A stretch of 64,000 nt of DNA, from the NCBI RefSeq assembly GCF_945957265.1, contig NZ_CAMFKO010000002.1:62001-126000 (forward strand), in the 5' to 3' direction. This stretch comes from an uncultured Dechloromonas sp. GTDB taxonomy: Bacteria; Pseudomonadota; Gammaproteobacteria; Burkholderiales; Rhodocyclaceae. Shown piece by piece: positions 29,607 through 38,309 of the stretch. A program made the position numbers and the translations under genes. Within the stretch, counting starts at the first letter, position 1. Every line of letters begins with the position of its first letter. Below the pieces are notes generated by a model, which was given only the letters and a program-made list of their open reading frames with translations, searched no databases and was not told the origin of the DNA.

Positions 29607-29638
29607 AACCGGCGCGGGTTTTTGGCTTGCCGGTTTTT
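29607..29638 (+). terminator. Intrinsic terminator after the PilJ-domain gene
   Basis: AACCGGC (29607-29613) pairs with GCCGGTT (29629-29635) across a 15-base loop and runs into T5. Confidence 0.65.
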
Positions 29639-29649
29639 ATCACATAAGT

Positions 29650-29668
29650 GATAATGATTCTTATTAAA
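29650..29668 (+). promoter_or_regulatory. Fur box upstream of the FecI-like sigma factor gene
   Basis: The 19-mer GATAATGATTCTTATTAAA matches the Fur consensus GATAATGATAATCATTATC at 14 of 19 positions. It lies 16-34 bases before the ATG at 29684, where it would block transcription under iron-replete conditions. Confidence 0.75.
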
Positions 29669-29683
29669 AGATATCGTGTCACC

Positions 29684-30241
29684 ATGCCAGCAGCCGTCCC
29701 CGTCCCTCCGGAAATCGATCGCCTTGATCTTCTGCTTGCCGCATTGCGCGAGCATTATGGCGAATTGGTCCGGCACGTGCGTCGGCATGCCGCACGCCTG
29801 GGGGGCGATCCGCACTGTGCGCGCGACGTGGTGCACGATCTTTGCGTCGAATTGATCGCTGCGCCGCCGGCGCAGCCGGTGCATACGCCCCTCGCTTTCT
29901 TGCGCGAGATGAGCCGGCGGCGGGCTATCGACCACTATCGCCGGCAGGCGACGCAAGCACGCTGGATCGATAGCTGCGACACGCCGCCCGATGTGGCCGA
30001 TGCCGGCAGTTTTGGCTGCGACCCGGCATTGGCGCTGGCAAGCCAGCAGGCGTTGCGCCTGCTGGTCGCCGCCATCGAGGCCCTGCCACCGCGCTGTCGC
30101 GATGTTTTCGTGTTGTGTCGCATCCATGAATACACGCAGCCCGCGGCAGCGGAGTATCTGGGCATCAGCCTGAAGACGGTCGAAAAGCACTTGCGCCTCG
30201 GCCTCGCTGCCTGCCGCAAGGCACTGGCCGAGATCCGCTGA
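29684..30241 (+). CDS. ECF sigma factor, FecI-type iron-responsive
   Basis: A 185-residue sigma-70 family protein with a sigma-2 region (ALREHYGELVRHVRRHAARL, HDLCVELI) and a sigma-4 helix-turn-helix (YTQPAAAEYLGISLKTVEKHL). It matches FecI, which directs transcription of a TonB-receptor gene after a signal passes through FecR. The start chosen is the ATG at 29684, downstream of a Fur box; two earlier in-frame ATGs lie inside that box. The fecR-like gene overlaps by one base. Confidence 0.88.
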   Translation: MPAAVPVPPEIDRLDLLLAALREHYGELVRHVRRHAARLGGDPHCARDVVHDLCVELIAAPPAQPVHTPLAFLREMSRRRAIDHYRRQATQARWIDSCDTPPDVADAGSFGCDPALALASQQALRLLVAAIEALPPRCRDVFVLCRIHEYTQPAAAEYLGISLKTVEKHLRLGLAACRKALAEIR

Positions 30242-31086
30242 TGAGCGCCTCACCTCCCGAGCCGCGTCCATCGGAACCGGCTGCCGGCGAGATCGACAGC
30301 CTGCTTGCCGACCAGCGTGCCGCGCTGCAACGCCTCTTTCCGCTGCCGCCGCGCCGGACACCGCCACGGCGGCGCAAAGCGGCACTGGCCGGCCTGCTGT
30401 GCACGGCGCTGACCGCCCTGGTGCTGGCGATGAATCCCGTCTATCGCGAGGAAAGCTATGCGGCTGCCGACCAGTCGGTGCTGGGGGTGCGCCTGGCGGA
30501 TGGCAGCCAGTTGGATCTCGAACGGCGTAGCGCGGTGACGTTGCGCTGGCGGCTGCGCAGTCGCGAGGCCGAACTGCACGCGGGGCGGGCGCTGTTTTCG
30601 GTGAGTCCGGCATATCTGCGCACCTTCAGCGTCGAGGCGGGGAGCGGGCATGTCGTCGTGCGCGGCACGCAGTTTGCCGTCAGCCGCCGCGCATTGGCTA
30701 CCGGCGAGTCGCTGACTGTGCAGGTTGCCGAGGGGCGGGTCGCCTTCTTCCCGGCTTTCGGCGCGGACGTCGAGTTGCTGGCCGGGCAGCGCATGCACAG
30801 CGTCGATGGTCGTCCCGGCAAGGTCGAGCCGTCTTCCTCCGAGGCCGCGACGGCCTGGCGCGACGGCACGCTGATTTTCGAGAGCACGCCGCTTGGTGCA
30901 GCCTTGGCGGAATGGTCGGCGCTCACCGAGCGGCCGCTGCGCGCCGCCGACGATATTGCGGCGCTGCCGCTATCGGGGGTTTTTGCGGTCGAGCGTGTGG
31001 ACGATTTCATTGCCTTGCTTCCCGAAATCCTGCCGGTCGCGTCGCGCCGCCTGGCAGATGGCGGCATCGAGTTCGTTCGGCGCTGA
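30241..31086 (+). CDS. FecR-type anti-sigma regulator
   Basis: A 281-residue inner-membrane protein. The cytoplasmic N-terminus (about 45 residues) would bind the sigma factor, one membrane helix spans about 47-63, and a periplasmic FecR domain follows (RLADGSQLDLERRSAVTL, VRGTQFAVS). The C-terminal STN-like end (LSGVFAVERVDDFIALLPEIL) probably contacts the receptor. The N-terminal DUF4880 signature is short and atypical: the usual conserved Trp pattern is missing. The start overlaps the sigma gene stop (TGATG). Confidence 0.88.
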   Translation: MSASPPEPRPSEPAAGEIDSLLADQRAALQRLFPLPPRRTPPRRRKAALAGLLCTALTALVLAMNPVYREESYAAADQSVLGVRLADGSQLDLERRSAVTLRWRLRSREAELHAGRALFSVSPAYLRTFSVEAGSGHVVVRGTQFAVSRRALATGESLTVQVAEGRVAFFPAFGADVELLAGQRMHSVDGRPGKVEPSSSEAATAWRDGTLIFESTPLGAALAEWSALTERPLRAADDIAALPLSGVFAVERVDDFIALLPEILPVASRRLADGGIEFVRR

Positions 31087-31211
31087 CTTCGGCCCGCCGG
31101 TATTCCAGCGGCCGGTGGCGCCTGAAAAAAATTCCATTCCGGGGTAGGGGGTGAGGGCGGCAAATACGACAGATGGGGCGAACGATTGCCATTAACCTTC
31201 GGAGTTCCGTC

Positions 31212-33614
31212 ATGTTTCGCCCCACCTCCAGTTCTTTCTCGCGTTTTGCGCCGCGCGCCTCATCCCGCGTTCTAGCGGTTCGGCAGGCCTTTCGTCTATC
31301 CACGTTGACCGGCGGGCTGTTGCTTGCCTTTGCCGCGGCCGCCGGCGCTGCGGATGGCGCTCGCCAGTCCTACAACCTGCCGGCCGAGCCGCTGACCCGC
31401 GCCGTCAATGCCGTGGCCCGCCAGGCCGGGGTGCAGCTGATTTTTTCCGGCGGCATTACCGACGGCCTGAGTGCGCCGGCGCTGAGCGGCGAGTACAGCG
31501 CCCGCGAGGCCCTGGAAAAGCTGCTCAAGGGCAGTGGCCTGCGTTTGCGCCAGCGGGACGAGCGCAGTTTCGTGATCGAGCCGGTCCCGGCGACGGGGGC
31601 TGCCGGCAGCGGTGAGCAGACCCTGCGCCCGGTGCTGGTTTCGGCCGCCGGTGTCGTGCCTTTTCGCCCGGCCACGGTGCGCAGCGCGACCAAGACCGAG
31701 ACCCGCCAGCTCGATGTCGCGCAGTCGGTCGCCGTCATCGACCAGGAGTTGATCCGCGAGCAACGAGCCATCCGCATGGAGGATGCCTTGCGTAACGTCG
31801 CCGGGGTGTACGCCGGGCAGAGCGAGGGGCGCCGCGATACCTTCACCATCCGCGGTTTTTCGGCAGAGTTGGATACGTATGTGGATGGCGTGCGCGATAA
31901 CGCCGGGTATCGCGATTTTTCCAACATCGAGCGCGTCGAGGTGCTCAAGGGGCCGGCGGCGATGCTCTTCGGGCGCGGCTCGGCCGGCGGCATCATCAAC
32001 CGGGTGAGCAAGAAGCCGACGGCCGATGACATGCGCGAGGCGCAACTGACCGTTGGCAGTTTCGATTTTCTGCGTGCCGAATGGGATCTTGGCGGCGCTC
32101 TAGCCGCCGGTGCCAATGCGCGGTTCACCGGTGCCCATGAGAAGGGGGGCGTATTCCGCGACAAGATCGGGCATGAGCTGAGCACGGCGGCGCTGGGTGT
32201 CGATTTTCGGCTTGCCGAGCGGACTTCGCTGCTTGCCCAGGTCGAATGGCAGCACCACGAGCGCACGCCGGACCGGGGTTTGCCCTCGGTCGGGCGCCAG
32301 CCGGCCGACGTGAAGACCAGCAATTTCTACGGATCGCCGTATGACTACGCGACCCGGGACACGGTTGGTGTCGGCGCCGTGTTCGACCATGCCTTTTCCG
32401 ATGCGACGCAGTTCAAGGCGACAGTGCGTTGGAGCCAGATGGAGCTGGATGCGATGAATACCCGCAACATCGGACTGAATGCCGGCATGAATGAAGTTCG
32501 CCGGCAGAGCCTGCGCTTTCCCAAGCAGAAGGAATTCGCCTTCGCCCAGTTCGATCTGACCCACAAGCTCGTCACTGGCGGTTTGCAGCATGAAATCCTT
32601 GCCGGCTACGAGCACGGCTCGCAGCGCGGCAGGCTGGAAGTGTGGCGGCGCAGCGCTGGCAACGTCAATCTGTACGACCCGGTCGACAATGCGCCCGAGC
32701 CGGTGTTCACCCTGGCCAACAAATCCTACGACACGCGCTTCGTGGGCACCACCGACGCCTTCTATCTGCAGGACCAGATCACCTTCTCGCCGGAGTGGAA
32801 AGCGGTAGCCGGGATTCGCCACGACACTTTCCGCCAGCGCCAGGAGGCCGGGCTGGTCAATTTTGCGCAAAGTCCCGCGCTGGAACGCACCGACCGAGCC
32901 TGGAGCCCGCGTCTCGGCCTGATCTGGCAACCGGCGGCGGCGCACAGTATCTATGTCAGCACGGCGCACGCCTTTCAGCCCAAGGCCGAAGACCTGCTCT
33001 TTGCCAGTGCGGCCGACACGCGCATGAAGCCGACCGAGACGGTGCAGTATGAAATCGGCAACAAGAACGAATTCTTCGGTGGCCGCCTTGGCGTCAACCT
33101 TGCGCTCTACGACATCACCATGCGCAACGTCGTCACCAGCGACCCGAGCAACCCTGGCCAGCTGATTCAGGTAGGCGAGCAGCGACATCGCGGCGCCGAG
33201 ATCGATATCTCCGGCGAGCTGGGCGATGGCTGGCGCGTCTATGGAGGCGCCACGCGCATCGATGCCGAGGTGACCCGATCCAACGACCCGGCGTTGCCCG
33301 AGGGCAACCGTCCGCTCAACGTGCCGCGCGTCTCGGCCAACCTGTGGCTCAGCAAATCCTTCCTCGACTATTGGCGCGCCGGTTTCGGCGCCTACTACGT
33401 CGGCGAGCGCTATGCCTTTTCCGACAACGTCGTGACCATGCCTGGCTACACCCGCCTGGACGGTGCGTTGTCGTACCGTTGGAAATCGGCCGAGTTCTCG
33501 CTCAACCTGCGCAACCTGGCCAATGTCCGCTACTACGATTCGGCGACCAACAACAACCAGATACTGCCGGGCATTCCGCGCAGCGCGATGCTTACCGCCC
33601 GCTTCGCCTTCTGA
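31212..33614 (+). CDS. TonB-dependent siderophore receptor with STN signalling domain
   Basis: An 800-residue outer-membrane transducer. A signal peptide ends AAGAADG near residue 52. An STN domain (about 55-125: SYNLPAEPLTRAVNAVARQAGVQLIFS) links to FecR; a plug domain (about 160-275) contains VLKGPAAMLFGRGSAGG; a 22-strand barrel ends with the canonical aromatic residue (TARFAF). Barrel features (MLTARFAF, PRLGLIWQP) fit the FhuA/FpvA group of ferric-siderophore receptors. Together with the adjacent FecI and FecR this forms a complete cell-surface signalling system. The N-terminal leader is unusually long, so a later Met could be used. Confidence 0.9.
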   Translation: MFRPTSSSFSRFAPRASSRVLAVRQAFRLSTLTGGLLLAFAAAAGAADGARQSYNLPAEPLTRAVNAVARQAGVQLIFSGGITDGLSAPALSGEYSAREALEKLLKGSGLRLRQRDERSFVIEPVPATGAAGSGEQTLRPVLVSAAGVVPFRPATVRSATKTETRQLDVAQSVAVIDQELIREQRAIRMEDALRNVAGVYAGQSEGRRDTFTIRGFSAELDTYVDGVRDNAGYRDFSNIERVEVLKGPAAMLFGRGSAGGIINRVSKKPTADDMREAQLTVGSFDFLRAEWDLGGALAAGANARFTGAHEKGGVFRDKIGHELSTAALGVDFRLAERTSLLAQVEWQHHERTPDRGLPSVGRQPADVKTSNFYGSPYDYATRDTVGVGAVFDHAFSDATQFKATVRWSQMELDAMNTRNIGLNAGMNEVRRQSLRFPKQKEFAFAQFDLTHKLVTGGLQHEILAGYEHGSQRGRLEVWRRSAGNVNLYDPVDNAPEPVFTLANKSYDTRFVGTTDAFYLQDQITFSPEWKAVAGIRHDTFRQRQEAGLVNFAQSPALERTDRAWSPRLGLIWQPAAAHSIYVSTAHAFQPKAEDLLFASAADTRMKPTETVQYEIGNKNEFFGGRLGVNLALYDITMRNVVTSDPSNPGQLIQVGEQRHRGAEIDISGELGDGWRVYGGATRIDAEVTRSNDPALPEGNRPLNVPRVSANLWLSKSFLDYWRAGFGAYYVGERYAFSDNVVTMPGYTRLDGALSYRWKSAEFSLNLRNLANVRYYDSATNNNQILPGIPRSAMLTARFAF

Positions 33615-33726
33615 TCCGGTGGCCGGGCTCGGGTTACGGTAGACCGTGAGCCGCTCCCGGCCGCCTGCGCCCTTGGGCATGCCAGGCAAAGGCTTGGGAT
33701 CATGTTCAGCCAACGACATCCGGTAG

Positions 33727-33752
33727 AATGCTGGGTTTCCAGCATTTTTTTA
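33727..33752 (+). terminator. Intrinsic terminator or attenuator directly upstream of aroG
   Basis: AATGCTGG and CCAGCATT form an 8-base stem with a 4-base loop, followed at once by T6. It ends 11 bases before the aroG ATG. A TAGAAT hexamer (33724-33729) overlaps the left arm and could be a -10 element, in which case the hairpin serves only transcripts arriving from upstream. Confidence 0.65.
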
Positions 33753-33763
33753 TGGGGCAGGCC

Positions 33764-34858
33764 ATGACGACGCCGCACAGCGCACAATCCAGCAAACCGA
33801 ATACCGACGACGTTCGCATCAGGGAAATCAAGGAACTGGTGCCGCCCGCCCACGTTTTTCGCGAATACCCGGTTTCCAGCCGGGCCGCGCAGACCACCTA
33901 CGATGCCCGTCAGGCCATCCATCGCGCCCTGCATGGCGCCGACGACCGCCTGCTGGTCGTCATCGGCCCATGCTCTATCCACGACTACGACCTGGCGATG
34001 GATTACGCGAAGAAGCTGGCCAAGGAAGCGGAACGTTTTGCCGACGACCTGATCGTCGTCATGCGCGTCTATTTCGAAAAGCCGCGCACCACGGTCGGCT
34101 GGAAGGGGCTGATCAACGATCCGCGCCTCGACAACACCTTCCGCATCAACGAAGGCCTGCGCCTGGCGCGCCGCATCCTGCTCGAGGTCAATGAGCTGGG
34201 CCTGCCCTGCGCGACCGAGTTCCTCGATACCATCACGCCGCAATACACGGCCGACCTGATCGCCTGGGGGGCCATCGGCGCCCGCACCACCGAGTCGCAG
34301 GTGCATCGCGAGCTGGCTTCCGGCCTGTCCTGCCCGGTCGGCTTCAAGAACGGCACCGACGGCAACATGCGTATCGCGGTCGATGCCATCCGTTCGGCCA
34401 ACTCGCCGCACCATTTCCTGTCGGTCACCAAGTCCGGCCATACCGCCATCGTGTCCACCATGGGCAACGAGGACTGCCACGTCATCCTGCGCGGCGGCAA
34501 GGAGCCGAACTACGACGCGGCGAGCGTCGATGCCGCCTGCCAGGAAATCGCCAAAGCCGGCCTCGCCGCCCGATTGATGGTCGATTTCTCGCACGGCAAC
34601 AGCCGCAAGCAGTTCAAGCTGCAGATGGAAGTCTGCGACAGTGTCGCCGGGCAGATCGCCGGCGGCGAGGAGCGCATCGTCGGCGTCATGGTCGAGTCGC
34701 ACCTGGTCGAAGGCCGTCAGGACCTGTCGCCGGACAAGCCGCTGACCTACGGGCAGAGCATCACCGATGCCTGCATCAACTGGGACGACAGTGTCGCGGT
34801 CATGGAAAGCCTGGCGGCGGCGGTGCGCGCCCGCCGCGTGGCCGAGGCGGCCGAGTAA
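33764..34858 (+). CDS. aroG: 3-deoxy-7-phosphoheptulonate (DAHP) synthase, class I
   Basis: A 364-residue AroG/AroF/AroH enzyme that condenses phosphoenolpyruvate and erythrose-4-phosphate, the entry to the shikimate pathway. Family motifs are intact: VVIGPCSIHD, MRVYFEKPRTTVGWKGLIND, GARTTESQVHRELASGL, FKNGTDG, DFSHGNS and the metal His. The ATG at 33764 follows GGGGCAGGCC; two earlier Met codons (33728, 33752) lie in the terminator-like hairpin region and are less likely. Confidence 0.96.
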   Translation: MTTPHSAQSSKPNTDDVRIREIKELVPPAHVFREYPVSSRAAQTTYDARQAIHRALHGADDRLLVVIGPCSIHDYDLAMDYAKKLAKEAERFADDLIVVMRVYFEKPRTTVGWKGLINDPRLDNTFRINEGLRLARRILLEVNELGLPCATEFLDTITPQYTADLIAWGAIGARTTESQVHRELASGLSCPVGFKNGTDGNMRIAVDAIRSANSPHHFLSVTKSGHTAIVSTMGNEDCHVILRGGKEPNYDAASVDAACQEIAKAGLAARLMVDFSHGNSRKQFKLQMEVCDSVAGQIAGGEERIVGVMVESHLVEGRQDLSPDKPLTYGQSITDACINWDDSVAVMESLAAAVRARRVAEAAE

Positions 34859-34902
34859 ATCCGGTTTCCGGGGCGATCAACTAAAAATCCGGCTTTCGCC
34901 CT

Positions 34903-34929
34903 TTGGGCGGCGAAGTGCTGTGTTAGAAT
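34903..34929 (+). promoter_or_regulatory. Promoter of the SRP RNA gene
   Basis: TTGGGC (34903-34908) and TAGAAT (34924-34929) are 15 bases apart and place the start near 34936, the first base of the SRP RNA. The spacing is short, so the -35 call is weak. Confidence 0.5.
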
Positions 34930-34936
34930 TCGCCCC

Positions 34937-35032
34937 GGCGGGTCTCCCCGCATTGCAGGGTGGTGAACCTGGTCAGGTCCGGAAGGAAGCAGCCACAGCC
35001 ATTGACTGCAAGTGCCGGGGGTTAGGCTCGCC
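34937..35032 (+). ncRNA. ffs: 4.5S signal recognition particle RNA (small bacterial SRP RNA)
   Basis: About 96 nucleotides fold into one long hairpin whose ends GGCGGGT and GGCTCGCC pair. The apical domain carries the invariant SRP sequences: CAGGTCCGGAAGGAAGCAG contains the GGAA tetraloop and the asymmetric internal loop bound by Ffh. A T-rich tract (35034-35045) follows as terminator. The position between aroG and dnaX, just before dnaX, is seen in many proteobacteria. Confidence 0.96.
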
Positions 35033-35064
35033 ATTTTCATTTTTTCTGCATTGGTGTGGGGCGC

Positions 35065-36687
35065 ATGAGTTATCAGGTTCTTGCGCGCAAGTGGCGGCCG
35101 CGCAATTTTTCGACGCTGGTTGGGCAGGAGCATGTGGTGCGCGCCTTGTCGCACGCCCTGGCCGAACAACGCCTGCATCACGCCTATCTGTTCACCGGCA
35201 CCCGCGGTGTCGGCAAGACGACCATTGCGCGGATTCTCGCCAAGTCGCTGAATTGCGAGACCGGCATCACGGCCACGCCCTGCGGCCAGTGTTCCGCCTG
35301 CCAGGAAATCGACAGCGGCCGTTTCGTCGATCTGCTCGAGGTCGATGCGGCGACCAATACCCGCGTCGACGAGATGCGCCAGCTGCTCGAGAACGCGGTT
35401 TACGCCCCGACGCGCGGTCGCTTCAAGGTCTATGTGATCGACGAAGTGCACATGCTCTCCAATTCGGCCTTCAACGCCATGCTGAAGACGCTGGAGGAGC
35501 CGCCGGAACACGTCAAGTTCATCCTGGCGACGACCGATCCGCAGAAAATTCCGGTCACCGTGCTGTCGCGCTGCCTTCAGTTCAACCTGAAGCAGATGCC
35601 GGCGGTCGCCATTACCGGCCATCTCGCCCATATCCTGCAGGCCGAAGGTGTGCCTTACGACATGCCGGCGCTGGCGCTGGTCGCCCGTTCGGCGGCCGGC
35701 AGCATGCGCGACGCGCTGTCGCTGCTCGACCAGGCCATCGCCCACGGGGCCGGCAAGGTCGAGGAGGCGCAGGTACGCGGCATGCTCGGCACGGTCGACC
35801 AGGATTTCCTGCTTGCCATTCTCGAGGCGCTGCATGCCGGTGAGGCCGGGGTGCTGCTGCAGGTGGCGGCCGACATGGGGGTGCGCAGCCTGTCGTTTAC
35901 GGCGGCCTTGCAGGAATTGGGCGCCCTGCTGACGCGGATACAGATCGTGCAGTGCGTGCCGTCCGCCATCGACGACGATGAGCCGGAAAAAGAGCGCATC
36001 GTGGCGCTGGCCAGGGCCTTTTCGCCCGAATTCGTGCAGTTGGCCTACCAGATCGTCAATGTCGGGCGCACCGAGTTGGCCTCGGCGCCCGACGAGTACT
36101 CCGGCTTCGTCATGACCCTGCTCCGCCTGCATGCGTTCCGCCCGAGCAGCGTGGCCGATGTGGTCGGTTCGGTGGCGCCGCGCAGCCGGGTGCAGGTGCC
36201 GGCAGCCAGGGTGCAGCCGCCAGTTCAGCAAGCGGTGCCGCAGCCGGCTCCGCCGCCCGCCCGCGCAGAGGCGCCGGCGGTTTCCCGGGCGCCTGCCGCA
36301 AGTGCCGGTGCGGGAGACTGGCATCAGATCGTCGCGGCGCTGTCGCTCTCCGGTCTGGCCAGGGAGCTGGCGCAGAACTGCGAGTTGCGGAAGCTGGCCG
36401 ACGGGCAGTGTCTGCTTCGCCTGTCGCCCAAGCAGACGCACCTGCAGATGAAGCCGAATCCGGATCGTCTGCAGCAGGCGCTTGCCGACTACCTCGGGCA
36501 TCCGGTGCAGCTGCGCATCGAGCTGGCCGAGAACGAGGTCGATACGCCGGCCGCCACGGCGGGCAAGCAGCGCCAGGAACTGCAGGAGAGGGCGGAGAAT
36601 GCGATCGCCCAGGATGTATTCGTTCGCGACGTGATCGATGCCTTCGAGGCGTCCGTCGTTCAAACATCAATCAAACCAATCGTCTAA
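35065..36687 (+). CDS. dnaX: DNA polymerase III subunits gamma and tau
   Basis: A 540-residue clamp-loader ATPase starting with the canonical [12 protein letters not shown]. Walker A is GTRGVGKT, the zinc module is [10 protein letters not shown], Walker B is [10 protein letters not shown], and the sensor 1 and SRC motifs ([17 protein letters not shown]) are present. A Pro/Ala linker (about 370-415) leads to the tau-specific C-terminal domain. I did not see a classical slippery A-run for gamma frameshifting. ybaB follows after 13 bases and recR after that. Confidence 0.96.
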   Translation: MSYQVLARKWRPRNFSTLVGQEHVVRALSHALAEQRLHHAYLFTGTRGVGKTTIARILAKSLNCETGITATPCGQCSACQEIDSGRFVDLLEVDAATNTRVDEMRQLLENAVYAPTRGRFKVYVIDEVHMLSNSAFNAMLKTLEEPPEHVKFILATTDPQKIPVTVLSRCLQFNLKQMPAVAITGHLAHILQAEGVPYDMPALALVARSAAGSMRDALSLLDQAIAHGAGKVEEAQVRGMLGTVDQDFLLAILEALHAGEAGVLLQVAADMGVRSLSFTAALQELGALLTRIQIVQCVPSAIDDDEPEKERIVALARAFSPEFVQLAYQIVNVGRTELASAPDEYSGFVMTLLRLHAFRPSSVADVVGSVAPRSRVQVPAARVQPPVQQAVPQPAPPPARAEAPAVSRAPAASAGAGDWHQIVAALSLSGLARELAQNCELRKLADGQCLLRLSPKQTHLQMKPNPDRLQQALADYLGHPVQLRIELAENEVDTPAATAGKQRQELQERAENAIAQDVFVRDVIDAFEASVVQTSIKPIV

Positions 36688-36700
36688 CGGAGAGAAGCAT

Positions 36701-37024
36701 ATGATGAAGGGTGGCTTGGGTGGCCTGATGAAGCAGGCACAGGCAATGCAGGAAAACATGAAGAAGGCCCAGGATCAGCTGGCCCAGCTCGAAGTTGAGG
36801 GGCAGTCCGGAGCCGGGATGGTCAAGGTGGTGATGACCTGCGCGCATGAGGTGCGTCGCGTCAGTATCGACCAGTCCGTCATGGACGACCGCGAAATGCT
36901 CGAGGATCTCGTGGCGGCTGCCCTGAACGATGCCGTTCGGCGCGGCGAAGCCCTGAGCAAGGAAAAGATGGCTGGCTTCACGGCCGGTCTCAACCTGCCG
37001 CCCGGATTCAAGCTGCCGTTCTGA
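36701..37024 (+). CDS. ybaB: Nucleoid-associated protein YbaB/EbfC family
   Basis: A 107-residue protein with the family start [20 protein letters not shown], a central beta-sheet ([19 protein letters not shown]) and a C-terminal helix ending LPPGFKLPF. It forms a tweezer-shaped dimer that binds DNA. The ribosome site CGGAGAGAAG precedes the first Met. The dnaX-ybaB-recR order is widely conserved. Confidence 0.95.
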   Translation: MMKGGLGGLMKQAQAMQENMKKAQDQLAQLEVEGQSGAGMVKVVMTCAHEVRRVSIDQSVMDDREMLEDLVAAALNDAVRRGEALSKEKMAGFTAGLNLPPGFKLPF

Positions 37025-37028
37025 TTCC

Positions 37029-37628
37029 GTGAATCCGTCCGGGCTTGAGTCGCTGATCGAGGCCTTGCGCTGCCTGCCCGGAGTGGGGCCGAAATCGGCG
37101 CAGCGCATGGCATACCATTTGTTACAGCGCGACCGGGCGGGGGCGCAGCGACTCGGTGACGCCGTGTTGCACGCCTTGCAGTCCATCCGGCATTGCCAGC
37201 GCTGCAATACCTTCTCCGAGGCCGATGTTTGCGAGCGCTGCCTGTCGCCCCGGCGCGATCCGACGCTTCTGTGCGTCGTCGAGACGCCGGTGGACATGAA
37301 CATGATGGAGCAGACGCTGAGTTATCAGGGGCTCTACTACGTGCTGATGGGCCGGATTTCCCCGCTGGACGGCGTCGGTCCGCGCGAACTCGGCCTGGAG
37401 CGGCTGATGGCGCGGGCGCTGGACGGGGTGGTCAAGGAGGTCGTTCTAGCGACCAACTACACCAACGAGGGCGAGGCGACGGCGCATTACATCACTGCCA
37501 TGCTCAAGCCGAAGGGGGTCGGGGTGAGCCGGATCGCCAGGGGGGTGCCGGTCGGCGGTGAGCTCGAATACGTCGATAGCGGCACGCTGGCACAGGCTTT
37601 GCGAGAGCGAAAGGCCTGTCCAGGTTGA
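37029..37628 (+). CDS. recR: Recombination mediator RecR
   Basis: A 199-residue protein with a GTG start 4 bases after ybaB. It carries the helix-hairpin-helix ([20 protein letters not shown]), the C4 zinc finger ([16 protein letters not shown]) and a Toprim domain ([16 protein letters not shown] and [15 protein letters not shown]). With RecF and RecO it loads RecA at gaps. Confidence 0.96.
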   Translation: MNPSGLESLIEALRCLPGVGPKSAQRMAYHLLQRDRAGAQRLGDAVLHALQSIRHCQRCNTFSEADVCERCLSPRRDPTLLCVVETPVDMNMMEQTLSYQGLYYVLMGRISPLDGVGPRELGLERLMARALDGVVKEVVLATNYTNEGEATAHYITAMLKPKGVGVSRIARGVPVGGELEYVDSGTLAQALRERKACPG

Positions 37629-37636
37629 CAGCGGCT

Positions 37637-37664
37637 TTTAACGACGGTTCCGTTGTCGTATAAT
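37637..37664 (+). promoter_or_regulatory. Promoter of petABC
   Basis: A perfect TATAAT (37659-37664) has a weak -35 TTTAAC (37637-37642) at 16 bases. It lies 45 bases before the petA ATG. A TTGACA at 37625 is too far (28 bases) to be its partner. Confidence 0.6.
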
Positions 37665-37709
37665 CCAGCGTTTATTTTTATCCCATCCAATTCCTTTAGG
37701 GGTCAGGTT

Positions 37710-38306
37710 ATGAGCAATCAAGGAAAAGTGGACTGCGGACGGCGGCGCCTGGTCGTCGCGACCGCAGCCGTGGGCGGGGCAGGTGCGGTTGCCGCGCTTG
37801 TGCCGTTCGTCTCCAGCTTGCTTCCTTCCGAACGCGCCAAGGCAGCAGGCGCTCCGGTTGAAGTCGATATCAGCAAGCTCGAGCCGGGTCAGATGATGAC
37901 CGTCGAGTGGCGCGGCAAGCCGGTGTGGATCATCAACCGCACCAAGGACATGCTGGACACCCTGCCCAAGCTGGCCGATGCCGTCGCTGACCCGAAATCC
38001 GAAAAGAACCAGCAACCGGCCTACGCCCAGAACGATACCCGCTCCATCAAGGCGGAAATCATGGTCGTCGTCGGTATCTGCACCCACCTCGGCTGCTCGC
38101 CGTCGCAAAAATTCAAGAAGGGCGCGGAAGAAGGCATGCCGGGCGAATGGCTGGGCGGTTTCCTGTGCCCCTGCCACGGTTCGACCTTCGACTTCGCCGG
38201 CCGCGTGTACAAGTCGAAGCCTGCTCCGACCAACCTGGAAGTGCCGCCGCACTACTACATGGCCGATACCCGCATCCTGATCGGCGAAGACAAGAAGGGA
38301 GCATAA
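37710..38306 (+). CDS. petA: Ubiquinol-cytochrome c reductase, Rieske iron-sulfur subunit
   Basis: A 198-residue protein with a Tat-like N-terminus (GRRRLVVATAAVGGAGAVAAL) that stays as membrane anchor. A periplasmic Rieske domain follows, with the [2Fe-2S] ligand boxes CTHLGC (near 130) and CPCHGS (near 152). The box pair also holds the disulfide cysteines needed for high redox potential. It accepts electrons from ubiquinol in the bc1 complex and passes them to cytochrome c1. petB starts 3 bases after the stop. Confidence 0.96.
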   Translation: MSNQGKVDCGRRRLVVATAAVGGAGAVAALVPFVSSLLPSERAKAAGAPVEVDISKLEPGQMMTVEWRGKPVWIINRTKDMLDTLPKLADAVADPKSEKNQQPAYAQNDTRSIKAEIMVVVGICTHLGCSPSQKFKKGAEEGMPGEWLGGFLCPCHGSTFDFAGRVYKSKPAPTNLEVPPHYYMADTRILIGEDKKGA

Positions 38307-38309
38307 GAA

